A stretch of 64,000 nucleotides of DNA from Mucilaginibacter gossypiicola. Its GTDB lineage: Bacteria; Bacteroidota; Bacteroidia; Sphingobacteriales; Sphingobacteriaceae. The translations under genes were made by a program, and so were the position numbers. Every line of letters begins with the position of its first letter. Position 1 is the stretch's first letter. Below the pieces are notes generated by a model. That model had not been told where the DNA came from. It made no database searches and saw nothing but the letters and a program-made list of their open reading frames with translations. The stretch lies in assembly GCF_900110105.1 (NCBI RefSeq), contig NZ_FOCL01000005.1, positions 62,001 through 126,000 of the forward strand. Direction: 5' to 3'. Of the stretch, positions 24,828 to 32,616 are shown piece by piece.

Positions 24828-26462
24828 ATGCACAGAAGAAATTTCCTCAAAACAGGTTCACTGGCGGGTTTAACCATCTCTACTTTAGTTGCGGCTTCAT
24901 GCAACCAGCCATCGGCCGAAAATAAAGCAGATGATACCGTTGCTTCAGAAAACAGCAAGGACGACATATTTGAACTGAGTGAAATAACGATAACCGATCT
25001 GCAACAAAAAATGCAGAGCAAACAGTTTACTTCAAGGCTGATTACCGAACTGTACCTGAAGCGTATTGACCAGATAGATAAAAAAGGCATTATGCTCAAC
25101 GCTGTGATCGAGCTTAATAAAGATGCCCTGAACATGGCAGATGCAATGGATAGGGAACGGGAAAAAGGCAAAGTCCGTGGTGCGTTGCATGGCATACCTG
25201 TGCTTATCAAGGATAATATCAATACCGGCGACAACATGCATACCACAGCCGGTTCATTAGCATTAGCGGATAATTTTGCCAAGCAAGATGCTTTTATAGT
25301 ACATAAGCTTCGTGAAGCCGGGGCGGTGATATTGGGCAAGACCAATTTAAGCGAGTGGGCAAACTTTCGCTCAACACATTCAACCAGCGCATGGAGCAGC
25401 AGGGGAGGGCAAACTAAAAATCCCTATATTTTAGACAGGAACCCCAGTGGTTCAAGTGCCGGCACGGGAACGGCCGTTGCGGCCAATCTTTGTGTTATAG
25501 GTATCGGCACTGAAACTAATGGCTCTATAGTTTCGCCGGCATCGGTAAACGGGTTGGTCGGCATAAAACCGACTGTGGGTTTATGGAGCCGGTCGGGCAT
25601 TATTCCTATTTCAAAAACACAGGATACGGCAGGTCCTATGACGCGCACGGTTAAGGATGCTGCCATATTGCTTGGCGCACTTACCGGGATTGATACACTT
25701 GACCTGGCAACGCTTGGTAGCAAGGGCAAAGTGGAGGCTGATTACACTAAATTTTTAGATGTAAACGGTTTACAAGGCAAACGTCTGGGCGTTGAAAAGT
25801 CGGCCCTTAACGATAACCCAGCAGTTGTGGCCTTATTGCAGGACGCTATCAAAACATTGAAAAGCAAAGGTGCCGAGGTGGTGGAGATAGAATTGAACAA
25901 AGAGCTGAAAACCATCAACAATAATGAGTTTACAGTGCTGCTTTATGAATTTAAAGATGGCCTTAACCAATACTTTGTTAATGCCAACAGCAAAATAAAA
26001 ACGCTGACCGATGTGATTGCCTTTAACAAGCAAAACGAGGCCAAGGCTATGCCGTTTTTTAAGCAGGAAACGCTTGAGCTGGCCCAAGCCAAGGGAGATT
26101 TGAACAGTAAAGAATATCTTGACGCGGTTAAACAAACCAATGCCGGCACCCGCAAGGTTATTGATGATATGCTGGCCAAATATAAGCTGGACGCGATTAT
26201 AGGCACTACCAATGGGCCTGCAGTGTGCATAGACCTGGTAAATGGCGATTATGATAATGGCTTCGGCTTTTCAGGACCGGCTGCCATGGCCGGGTACCCG
26301 CACATTACGGTACCTATGGGGCTGGCGCATGGCTTGCCGGTTGGCTTATCATTTTTTAGTACAGCTTACAAAGAGGGGGAGATTATTAAATTAGGGTATG
26401 CTTATGAACAGGCATCCAAAAAGCGGGTTACGCCGCTGTTTAAGCCCGATCTGTTTGCTTAA
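24828..26462 (+). CDS. Exported amidase (amidase-signature family)
   Basis: A 544-residue amidase-signature enzyme. The N-terminus MHRRNFLKTGSLAGLTISTLVAASCNQ carries a Tat-like RRNFLK motif and a possible lipobox cysteine. The Ser-cisSer-Lys triad is visible: Lys in GIPVLIKDNINT, cis-Ser in NPSGSSAGTGTAVAANLC, and nucleophile Ser in GTETNGSIVSPASVNGLVGIKPT. The family hydrolyses amides, including amino-acid amides and peptide derivatives; substrate unknown. The AraC-type gene begins 9 bp after its stop, so the two form an operon. Confidence 0.93.
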   Translation: MHRRNFLKTGSLAGLTISTLVAASCNQPSAENKADDTVASENSKDDIFELSEITITDLQQKMQSKQFTSRLITELYLKRIDQIDKKGIMLNAVIELNKDALNMADAMDREREKGKVRGALHGIPVLIKDNINTGDNMHTTAGSLALADNFAKQDAFIVHKLREAGAVILGKTNLSEWANFRSTHSTSAWSSRGGQTKNPYILDRNPSGSSAGTGTAVAANLCVIGIGTETNGSIVSPASVNGLVGIKPTVGLWSRSGIIPISKTQDTAGPMTRTVKDAAILLGALTGIDTLDLATLGSKGKVEADYTKFLDVNGLQGKRLGVEKSALNDNPAVVALLQDAIKTLKSKGAEVVEIELNKELKTINNNEFTVLLYEFKDGLNQYFVNANSKIKTLTDVIAFNKQNEAKAMPFFKQETLELAQAKGDLNSKEYLDAVKQTNAGTRKVIDDMLAKYKLDAIIGTTNGPAVCIDLVNGDYDNGFGFSGPAAMAGYPHITVPMGLAHGLPVGLSFFSTAYKEGEIIKLGYAYEQASKKRVTPLFKPDLFA

Positions 26463-26471
26463 TTTTGCTTT

Positions 26472-26873
26472 ATGGAAGCAACGCTTACCGTTCCGAAAAA
26501 GATACTGGCCAGGCAGCATGAAATTACTGCCAATTACTTAAAGGCCATTGACAAACACCTCGATGATGTGCTGAACAACCGCGTATTGGATATGTACGAA
26601 ATCCGTGATTTTGCCGATGCAATGCATATCCATCCCACACATTTAAGCAATACCATCAAGCTCACTACCGGCAAGCACCCTTGTTTCTTTTTTGAAGAAA
26701 AAATCATGGAAATTGCCAAAGCTATGCTTCAGGAAAACAGGGTAACTGTAGCCGAAATAGCAGGCAGGCTCACCTTCGATCCCTCAAACTTTACTAAATT
26801 CTTTAAGCGTTTTGAAGGGTTAACTCCCAAACAATATAGGGAGCAATGGCTGATTACTAAGCTTGATTCTTAA
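26472..26873 (+). CDS. AraC-type DNA-binding protein without sensor domain
   Basis: A 133-residue protein containing essentially only the AraC double helix-turn-helix: first HTH about 45-65 (YEIRDFADAMHIHPTHLSNTIKLTTGKHP), second about 95-120 (VTVAEIAGRLTFDPSNFTKFFKRFEGLTPKQYREQW). The missing N-terminal ligand domain means it either senses by other means or depends on a partner. Coupled to the amidase gene (9-bp spacing), it may regulate that operon. Confidence 0.88.
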   Translation: MEATLTVPKKILARQHEITANYLKAIDKHLDDVLNNRVLDMYEIRDFADAMHIHPTHLSNTIKLTTGKHPCFFFEEKIMEIAKAMLQENRVTVAEIAGRLTFDPSNFTKFFKRFEGLTPKQYREQWLITKLDS

Positions 26874-26885
26874 ATAAATTCTCCA

Positions 26886-27010
26886 TGTCATTGCGAGGAG
26901 CTGCATAGGGAAAGCATGGGGTGGCGACGTGGCAATCTCGTAGCCATGCCTGTAAGATATGCAAAGCTGCAGAGCGTAGCTACGAGATTGCCACGCTTCG
27001 CTCAATAACA
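26886..27010. repeat. Palindromic repeat, TGCGAG family, copy 6 (diverged)
   Basis: It starts TGTCATTGCGAGGAG and ends CTCAATAACA. Inner arms GTGGCAATCTCGTAGC and GCTACGAGATTGCCAC are perfect complements. The right terminus has decayed. It lies in the convergent gap between the AraC-type gene and the small gene at 27062. Confidence 0.78.
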
Positions 27011-27061
27011 TGCTTTATTATTAATCATTATGCTGAGTATAAAAATATAGAGCGGTACGTA

Positions 27062-27271
27062 TTACCGCCTGCTGTTATCCCTTAAATTTTGGGTGCGTAC
27101 GGCAATTTGCTCTAAAGTAAGTTCGCCGTATTTTTTTGCGCGATCTGCCCATTCAGGGGCGTTGTCAACAAGGTTATCGATAATCGATTTACCGTCGGGT
27201 CCTTTTTTGGTTACGTAATTAATTCCGTAAGCAACTGCAGCACCTATAGCAAGAGTTTTGATAAAGCCCAT
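27062..27271 (-). CDS. Small YtxH-like protein, unknown function
   Basis: A 69-residue protein: a short N-terminal hydrophobic segment (FIKTLAIGAAVAYGINYV) followed by an amphipathic, charged helical part. It resembles YtxH-type or general stress small proteins but is not diagnostic. The start is the ATG at 27271; divergent from the ElyC/SanA gene. Confidence 0.55.
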   Translation of the reverse strand: MGFIKTLAIGAAVAYGINYVTKKGPDGKSIIDNLVDNAPEWADRAKKYGELTLEQIAVRTQNLRDNSRR

Positions 27272-27372
27272 CTTAATTTTTTTATGTTATATATGACAAT
27301 GATAATGCCAGTTTGTTACCCGGTTTACTAAAAGCTTCTATATTTGAAGTACTTAAACATTATAATCACAAT

Positions 27373-28122
27373 ATGTTTTTTATATTTTCAAAAGTACTTT
27401 CATTTTTAATGAACCTGCTTTTATGGGTGTTCGCTTTTTTACTGATAGCTCTTTTTTCAAAGAACGTAAAACGTAAACGAAAATTTTTGCTTACGAGTAT
27501 TATTGTGCTTTATATCTTCTCTAATTCGCTGTTACTTAACTTGGTTAGCTGGTGCTGGGATATCAGGGAAACTACCATGCCCGCTGGTAAAAAGTATACC
27601 TGTGCCATAGTATTGGGTGGTTTTAGTTCGGACGATGGGAATGGCGGCGGTTTCTTTAACTCTGCTGCCGATAGGTTTATACAGGGAGTTAGGTTACAGA
27701 AAACAGGCCAGGCTCGTTATCTTCTTGTATCGGGAGGCAACGGGCTTTTGATGCCTTCGGGTTTTAGAGAGGCTGATTGGGTTAGAGAACAGTACAGGGA
27801 AATGCAGGTGCCGGATAGTTGTGTACTGAGCGAATCAAAATCACGCAATACCATTGAAAATGCCGCATTTTCAAAAGAACTATTGAAGCAACATAAACTT
27901 AAGGGGCCTTATCTGTTGGTTACATCGGCATTCCACATGCGCCGTTCACTAATGATATTTAAAAAGCAGGGGATTGACGTGGTTGCATATCCATGTAATT
28001 TTACCAGCCGCAGGTTCGCTGTTTCTTTCGACGATTTTCTTCCCAATGCCGGCGCTTTGGCGGGCTGGAGTACATATATTAAGGAAGCAATCGGCTACGT
28101 AGTAACCCGATACTTCAAATGA
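27373..28122 (+). CDS. ElyC/SanA/YdcF-family (DUF218) membrane-anchored protein
   Basis: A 249-residue protein with two N-terminal membrane helices (MFFIFSKVLSFLMNLLLWVFAFLLIALFS and LLTSIIVLYIFSNSLLLNLVSW) and a DUF218 domain. The block CAIVLGGFSSDD, RFIQGVRLQKTGQARYLLVSGG and SKSRNTIENAAFSKELL followed by LLVTSAFHMRRS are characteristic. ElyC/SanA proteins act in envelope integrity and in undecaprenyl-phosphate/peptidoglycan metabolism in enterobacteria. The ATG at 27373 is preferred over the TTG at 27313. It ends one base before the convergent gene at 28123. Confidence 0.9.
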   Translation: MFFIFSKVLSFLMNLLLWVFAFLLIALFSKNVKRKRKFLLTSIIVLYIFSNSLLLNLVSWCWDIRETTMPAGKKYTCAIVLGGFSSDDGNGGGFFNSAADRFIQGVRLQKTGQARYLLVSGGNGLLMPSGFREADWVREQYREMQVPDSCVLSESKSRNTIENAAFSKELLKQHKLKGPYLLVTSAFHMRRSLMIFKKQGIDVVAYPCNFTSRRFAVSFDDFLPNAGALAGWSTYIKEAIGYVVTRYFK

Positions 28123-28350
28123 TCAGCCTTGTTTAAGATGCCTCGTTCCGGGGCCGATATCGGCGTCGCGGTGGTTGTGCTTATTCCAGTTGGCTATATC
28201 AACCAAGCCGGGCGGCGTTTGATAATGATCAGCATTGGCACTGCATCTTACAATAAATTTACCTTTAGCCTGTGCAATAACAGGCCTGCTGCCGCAGATG
28301 ATGCAAGGCTCACAAAAAATGGAAACCTGGATTTTAATTGGTTTATTCAT
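28123..28350 (-). CDS. Small zinc-ribbon protein resembling Lar-type
   Basis: A 75-residue protein. FCEPCIICGSRPVIAQAKGKFIVRCSANADHYQTPPGLVDIANWNKHN follows the Lar_restr_allev layout: CxxC, hydrophobic strand, 'VRC', loop, then a terminal 'WN' motif. Lar proteins of phages reduce restriction, but many chromosomal members have no known role. One cysteine of the second pair is replaced (RCSANADH), so zinc binding may use His. It touches the stop of the ElyC-like gene. Confidence 0.5.
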   Translation of the reverse strand: MNKPIKIQVSIFCEPCIICGSRPVIAQAKGKFIVRCSANADHYQTPPGLVDIANWNKHNHRDADIGPGTRHLKQG

Positions 28351-28416
28351 GATGAAACTAAGATGGCATCAATCGGCTGGAAATTCAATACCAAGTAGTT
28401 GGTATTTTAGTGGTAC

Positions 28417-29421
28417 TTACTTCATTGCTTTTTTAATGGGCTGGTGCATCATGAGTTGTTCAATATCTTTTGCAATAGCATCAGGTTTCATGGCAAATTG
28501 GAGGTATAAAAATTTCTCGCCCGGTATTACTACGTCGGTGCCGTCGTCCTTTATTTCCATGTTGAGTTTACGATAAGTAAAATAAGGTTTTGCCCCTCTG
28601 ATAGCTGTTAATACTGCAGTTTCGTCCCAGCTGTTGCGGCCAACAGTATTTTTGTCTTTTTCGAGTGCAATCTGAAACGCATCTTTTATCGGACTGTTTT
28701 GTATCGAATAATTGTTGGTCAGCTTGATTCCTGTCAGGATTTTTTCGCCTATTTCAAAGCCGCTGAGTGTTATAGGCGTAGGCCAGTTCTTAAATACTTC
28801 CTGTGCCGAGGCTGCATCTACATTTACATTGTATTCGCTGAAGGTTTTGCCGTCAGCACCAATTCCTGTTGCCATGGATACCAGGTTTTTTACCTTTTGT
28901 TTCACCAGTTGTTCGCCGGTTAAGCGGCTGTATTTATCGGCTCCCGAATGTAACAGACCGGCCAGGTTGGTGAAAAATCCAACCGAAATAATGGTCACGC
29001 TGGCATCGGCCTGGCTTGCGAGGATCTTACGGTAAAGGGCTACTGCCTCAACTGCCTGGCTATTTGATTTGATTTTGTGCGGATATCCGGCAATAATAGC
29101 TTGTGCCCATCGTTGTGAACAGTCCTTATTGGGCTTATCTTTTTTTACAATACCTATGGGAATCTCAGGTCTGCCAAAATAAGTGTTGATTACGCTGATG
29201 GTTGGCGCGGTGGTTTCAAATGCATTGCATGATATGGTTGCCAGTATTTTGGCTTCACCCTTATCGGCGAAGGCGTGCAATAATGCCATGGCACCAACAT
29301 CGTCATAGTCGCCGGCGATATCTGTATCAAAAATAACAGGAATAGGGCTGTGTTTTTGCGCCTGGGCAAAGTTTAGGGTTAAAAACAACAGCAAAGTGGG
29401 GAGCGCTGATTTGAAACTCAT
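28417..29421 (-). CDS. Exported nucleoside hydrolase-like protein
   Basis: A 334-residue protein with signal peptide (LLLFLTLNFAQAQ). The inosine/uridine-preferring nucleoside hydrolase fold is indicated by the calcium-binding DTDIAGDYDDVGAMALLHAFAD motif and by EYNVNVDAASAQEVF. The family cuts the N-glycosidic bond of ribonucleosides. Export to the periplasm suggests scavenging or a modified substrate. It stands alone, divergent from the Anbu operon. Confidence 0.9.
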   Translation of the reverse strand: MSFKSALPTLLLFLTLNFAQAQKHSPIPVIFDTDIAGDYDDVGAMALLHAFADKGEAKILATISCNAFETTAPTISVINTYFGRPEIPIGIVKKDKPNKDCSQRWAQAIIAGYPHKIKSNSQAVEAVALYRKILASQADASVTIISVGFFTNLAGLLHSGADKYSRLTGEQLVKQKVKNLVSMATGIGADGKTFSEYNVNVDAASAQEVFKNWPTPITLSGFEIGEKILTGIKLTNNYSIQNSPIKDAFQIALEKDKNTVGRNSWDETAVLTAIRGAKPYFTYRKLNMEIKDDGTDVVIPGEKFLYLQFAMKPDAIAKDIEQLMMHQPIKKAMK

Positions 29422-29547
29422 TTGATGTAATAAAAAAATGATTAGGTCTTAAAAAGATGTATAGGTAAATAAGTGGTTGTGTCAATAAATCTCGCATTAT
29501 TTAATTACTTTGGCAAGTATTAATTTATAACGAAATACGCTAATCAG

Positions 29548-30285
29548 ATGACTTATTGCCTTGGAATTAAAGTTAAGGAGGGTTTATTGGCTATTGCCGA
29601 TACCCGCATAACTTCGGGAACGGATACCACTGTAAAAAAGAAGATCACGATTGAACAGAAGGATCATTTTTCGCTGTTTATCATGACCAGTGGTTTGCGG
29701 TCGGTACGTGATAAGGCGGTAATATATTTTAACGAATTGCTGGAAACAGCCGAGTTCAATAAAATGTACAAAGCTGTGAATGCATTTGGTGAGCAGGTGA
29801 AGCGCGCTGCCCAGGAAGATAAGGAATCTCTTGACGCTTCGGGCTTAAGGTTTGATTTGAATACCATTATAGGCGGGCAATTGCGTGATGATGATGAGCA
29901 TAAACTTTTTTTGCTTTATCCCGAAGGAAACTGGGTTGAGTTAGGGCAGGGGGCACCATATGTGGTTATAGGTAATTCGGGCCACGGTAAAGCTATCCTT
30001 AACAGGATCCTCGATGAAAATTCAAGCTTAAAACTGGCATTAAAAACAGGTTTTCTTTCGTTCGACTCAACACGGGTAAGTTCAAATAATGTTGATTTTC
30101 CGATAGATGTTGCTGTTTATAAAAGGGATAGTTTTAATATAGTTGAGCAGCGTTATAACAAACAAGATCTGGAATATATCTCAACCCAATGGGCCGAAGA
30201 ACTGAAACTGGCACTTGACCATATTTCAGAAGACTGGATGGATGCCACATTTAATAAATTGGAAGAAATAAAAACAGAAAGCTGA
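29548..30285 (+). CDS. Anbu-type proteasome-like peptidase
   Basis: A 245-residue Ntn-hydrolase of the 'ancestral beta-subunit' family (proteasome-type protease). The N-terminal nucleophile is Thr2, exposed after Met removal (MTYCLGIKVKEGLLAIADTRIT). The body has the beta-subunit pattern MTSGLRSVRDKAVIYFNELL and HKLFLLYPEGNWVELGQGAPYVVIG. Anbu assembles into dodecameric rings; its substrate is unclear. The transglutaminase gene starts 4 bp after its stop. Usual Anbu neighbours, an alpha-E protein and a circularly permuted ATP-grasp protein, are not beside it. Confidence 0.9.
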   Translation: MTYCLGIKVKEGLLAIADTRITSGTDTTVKKKITIEQKDHFSLFIMTSGLRSVRDKAVIYFNELLETAEFNKMYKAVNAFGEQVKRAAQEDKESLDASGLRFDLNTIIGGQLRDDDEHKLFLLYPEGNWVELGQGAPYVVIGNSGHGKAILNRILDENSSLKLALKTGFLSFDSTRVSSNNVDFPIDVAVYKRDSFNIVEQRYNKQDLEYISTQWAEELKLALDHISEDWMDATFNKLEEIKTES

Positions 30286-30289
30286 TAGT

Positions 30290-31138
30290 ATGAAATTCGA
30301 TGTGTTTTCCCAAATGGAATATGTAGTACGGTCGCCGGGCACATTGATTTTAAATATACATGCATTACGGAGCCCAAACCAAACTGTAATAAGCGAAGAG
30401 TTTGGTTTACAACCCTATATCAAGTTTGAAGAATTGCAAACCCTGCAGGGCGAAAACCGTTTGGTGCGTTTTGATGTAAGTGCTGATACCCCCAACGTTA
30501 AAGTTACCTACAAAGCTACCATTGACAATTGCTATGAGATAACAGATTTTGGTCATTTGCAGGAAACCCACGTTTCTGAATTGCCTTCGCCGGTGCTGCC
30601 TTATCTTAACCCGAGCCGCTATTGTCAGTCGGATAAGTTATACCGCCTTGCGCATAACATGTTCGGGCATATTACTAACCCTTTTGAACAGGTAGTTGAA
30701 TTAACTAACTGGATCAATAAAAATGTACAATATTTAAGCGGTTCAACCAATTCGCAAACATCGGCTTTTGATACGGTGACAGAGCAGGCCGGCGTTTGCC
30801 GTGATTTTGCTCACCTGGGTATAGCCCTTTGCAGGGCCTTGACCATACCCGCCCGCTATTTTACAGGTTATGCCTACCATCTTAAGCCCGCCGATTTTCA
30901 TGCCTGTTTTGAGGCCTATCTGGGGGGCAAATGGATCCTTTTTGATGCAACACGCCTTGTGCCTTTAAATGGCCTTATCAAAATTGCTACAGGGCATGAC
31001 GCTGCCGACTCGGCCATTGCCAATATTTTTGGCGATGTTACCTTTACAACCATGCAGGTAAGTTGTGAACTTGCTGAAGATAGCTTTGAGCCGTTTTATT
31101 ATGGTGATGGAGAGTTTAAGGGATTGTCGTATTTGTAG
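30290..31138 (+). CDS. Transglutaminase-like cysteine peptidase, Anbu partner
   Basis: A 282-residue protein with an N-terminal beta-rich domain (~1-110, typical of bacterial transglutaminase N-domains) and a transglutaminase core. Catalytic Cys is in QAGVCRDFAHLGIALCRALTIPARYFTGY, His in FHACFEAYLGGKWILFDATR, and Asp in FDATR. Such proteins are standard companions of Anbu. Functional coupling, perhaps peptide cross-linking or peptide processing, is inferred from the 4-bp spacing and from family knowledge. Confidence 0.9.
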   Translation: MKFDVFSQMEYVVRSPGTLILNIHALRSPNQTVISEEFGLQPYIKFEELQTLQGENRLVRFDVSADTPNVKVTYKATIDNCYEITDFGHLQETHVSELPSPVLPYLNPSRYCQSDKLYRLAHNMFGHITNPFEQVVELTNWINKNVQYLSGSTNSQTSAFDTVTEQAGVCRDFAHLGIALCRALTIPARYFTGYAYHLKPADFHACFEAYLGGKWILFDATRLVPLNGLIKIATGHDAADSAIANIFGDVTFTTMQVSCELAEDSFEPFYYGDGEFKGLSYL

Positions 31139-31203
31139 AGCAGCCGAATAAAAGCGAAATCAATAAAATCTGACAAGTTTTTGGAGAAATAATATCTATA
31201 AAT

Positions 31204-31285
31204 CGTCATTGCGAGGAACGAAGCAATCGCGAACTATACAAAGCGGCTTTGCTTCCGTGCGATTGCTTCGTTCCTCGCAATGACG
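31204..31285. repeat. Palindromic repeat, TGCGAG family, copy 7
   Basis: An 82-bp palindrome with CGTCATTGCGAGGAACGAAG and the exact complement at the other end. The centre is TACAAAGCGGCTTTG. It lies in the convergent gap between the transglutaminase and TMEM220-like genes. Confidence 0.9.
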
Positions 31286-31318
31286 GTGGTTTACAAACTT
31301 CTTATAATTCATATCTAC

Positions 31319-31720
31319 TTACTTTTTCCCTTTCTTAACCGGTGCTTTTTTATTTTGCTTTACACCATAAACCCAATTAGCTGCAAGCACAGCCACGCAA
31401 ATCAGTAAGCCAAAAAACTCGCGTACTTCTTCAACCCAGGGCTTTTCGGCTTTCATGGTTTGTACAAGGCTTTCTGCGTGGTGGTATTCAAACCAGTCGA
31501 TAAGGCCGTTGTTGTCAAATATTTTGTAAATGGCGTAACCTGTAAAAACGGCAATGCCAACTGCGTAACCAATAGGGTAAAATTCTTTTTTAGCAGCCAG
31601 ATAGCAAAACCAGGCGCAATACAGGTAAATGGGCATCCAAAGGTATGGGTCGGGATCGTTATATTGTAAACCCGCAAAAATGATAAAAAGTACAACCCAT
31701 ACAATGTTGAAGATTTTCAT
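31319..31720 (-). CDS. TMEM220-like membrane protein
   Basis: A 133-residue protein with four predicted helices: IFNIVWVVLFIIFAGLQYNDPDPYLWMPIYLYCAWFCYL, YAVGIAVFTGYAIY and LICVAVLAANWVY. The QYNDPDP motif after helix 1 is the hallmark of the TMEM220 family (unknown function). The ATG at 31720 is preferred to a GTG at 31807, because the longer version adds a non-conserved tail. It is the first gene downstream of the SAM riboswitch and tRNA-like element on the same strand. Confidence 0.83.
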   Translation of the reverse strand: MKIFNIVWVVLFIIFAGLQYNDPDPYLWMPIYLYCAWFCYLAAKKEFYPIGYAVGIAVFTGYAIYKIFDNNGLIDWFEYHHAESLVQTMKAEKPWVEEVREFFGLLICVAVLAANWVYGVKQNKKAPVKKGKK

Positions 31721-31899
31721 AAGTAAAAAGCAATTGCAATAATTTACACTGGTTTTGGCGCTTAAATGCAGGTTAAGCAATGCTAAATATAGGGATTTAG
31801 TTTGCACTTTTTAAAGAGCGAAAAATAGTTTTTGTGCAGCTTGATTTCAGCAAAAGCAGATTCAGGAAATATGAGATGAAGAACTATTTGGAAAATTTG

Positions 31900-31970
31900 A
31901 TGTCGCGGGCAGATTCGAACTGCCGTTTAGGGTATTGCGGACCCCCACCTATCCTCTCGGTCACGCGACT
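31900..31970 (-). tRNA. Atypical tRNA-Cys-like (anticodon GCA)
   Basis: A 71-nt cloverleaf on the minus strand. Acceptor AGTCGCG / CGCGACA (six pairs, A1/A72 mismatch), U8 G9, D-stem ACC/GGT with loop GAGAGGATA, anticodon stem GGGGT/ACCCT (one wobble) with loop CCGCAAT, variable AAAC, T-stem GGCAG/CTGCC with TTCGAAT, discriminator U73. Anticodon GCA and U73 are cysteine identity elements. Position 33 is C instead of the nearly universal U, and 38 is U. Many stem bases differ from the ordinary tRNA-Cys at 59455 with pairing preserved, so it is not a fresh decayed copy. No CCA is encoded. It lies 49 nt downstream of a SAM-I riboswitch. Confidence 0.7.
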
Positions 31971-32019
31971 TAAAAGCTATAGAAAAAAATCACTTAATCA
32001 GATCGTTTGTGGGGTGTAG

Positions 32020-32141
32020 ATATAATTATCTCTCTCCCGTTTTGCACAGGAGCAGGAATTAGCACCTTTTACATTATGCGGATGTACAGGTTGCTAAGAC
32101 GTCTTTGGGCCTTTCCCTCAGTCTTTCTTGATAAGTTATAT
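32020..32141 (-). ncRNA. SAM-I (S-box) riboswitch
   Basis: On the minus strand all SAM-I elements are present. P1 is ATATAACTTATC with GATAATTATAT (one bulge). P2 is AGACTGAGGGAAAGGCCC...GTCTT, with the conserved GAGGGA, GGCCC and TTAGCAACC. P3 is CCTGTACAT / ATGTAAAAGG. The junction is GGTGCTAATTCCTGC, and P4 is CTCC / GGGAG. SAM-I aptamers bind S-adenosylmethionine and usually repress methionine or cysteine genes. Here the next element is the tRNA-Cys-like gene. No GC-rich terminator follows the aptamer; a weak AU-rich hairpin ending in a T run (near 31983-32030) is possible. Confidence 0.92.
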
Positions 32142-32169
32142 AAAGAACGCTTTGTCGTTGTTGACAGTG

Positions 32170-32177
32170 CAAATGTA
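32170..32177 (-). promoter_or_regulatory. -7 box TACATTTG of the riboswitch/tRNA transcript
   Basis: A perfect TAnnTTTG match on the minus strand. A start site 5-7 bp downstream (about 32163) would place the aptamer 20-odd bases into the transcript. No clear -33 TTTG is visible. Confidence 0.55.
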
Positions 32178-32340
32178 AAAATAAATTATATAATTCCTAT
32201 AGTTTAAGTAGTTTAATTTGATTTTTATTTGTTTGTGGTTGATTTTTAGGGAGATAAATTTATGATTGTGGTGTTGCGTCTCTTTTTGAGAGAGGATAGC
32301 CCATGAAAATACAATGGCTGAAATGATATGTCGTATAGTT

Positions 32341-32480
32341 GACTCACCCGGTCTGCGCTTCGCCGGACCACCCTCTCTTCGCCTTCGACGGAAAGAGGGA
32401 AGGATAAATAAAAGAATAGAATACCCTCTTTATGCGCAGCATAGAGAGGGGTGACGAGCGCAGCGATGTCGGGGTGAGTC
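32341..32480. repeat. Palindromic repeat with GACTCACCC termini
   Basis: Outer arms GACTCACCC (32341-32349) and GGGTGAGTC (32472-32480). Inner complementary blocks include ACCCTCTCTT with AGAGAGGGGT and TCTGCGCTTCGCC-like hairpins. A 140-bp imperfect palindrome upstream of the SDR gene. Confidence 0.78.
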
Positions 32481-32616
32481 GATACACCAGTTGTTTTTAC
32501 CGTTGATCCTCGAATAAAAAAACTGAAACGGTCACCATTTAATCTGAAGTAGTCACCATAATTTTAGCGCCGAACTATCGCACCTTTGTATTGTTAAAAC
32601 ATTTAAAAACAACACA

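Larger units (their letters stand above)
31721..32616. other. 900-bp region without protein genes
   Basis: It holds, from right to left, the SDR promoter region, a 140-bp palindromic repeat (32341-32480), the minus-strand -7 box, the SAM-I riboswitch, the tRNA-Cys-like gene and about 180 bp of spacer before the TMEM220-like gene. Plus-strand reading frames here are antisense to the RNA elements and are not supported as genes. Confidence 0.75.

Noticed and set aside
31900..31970. Recent decayed duplicate of the tRNA-Cys at 59455
   Set aside because: Acceptor, D, anticodon and T stems differ in sequence but remain paired, which random decay would not produce. A very old pseudogene cannot be fully excluded.
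31834..32207. Two plus-strand reading frames over the tRNA-like and riboswitch region
   Set aside because: They are antisense to well-supported structured RNAs, have no family resemblance, and one translates the tRNA complement.
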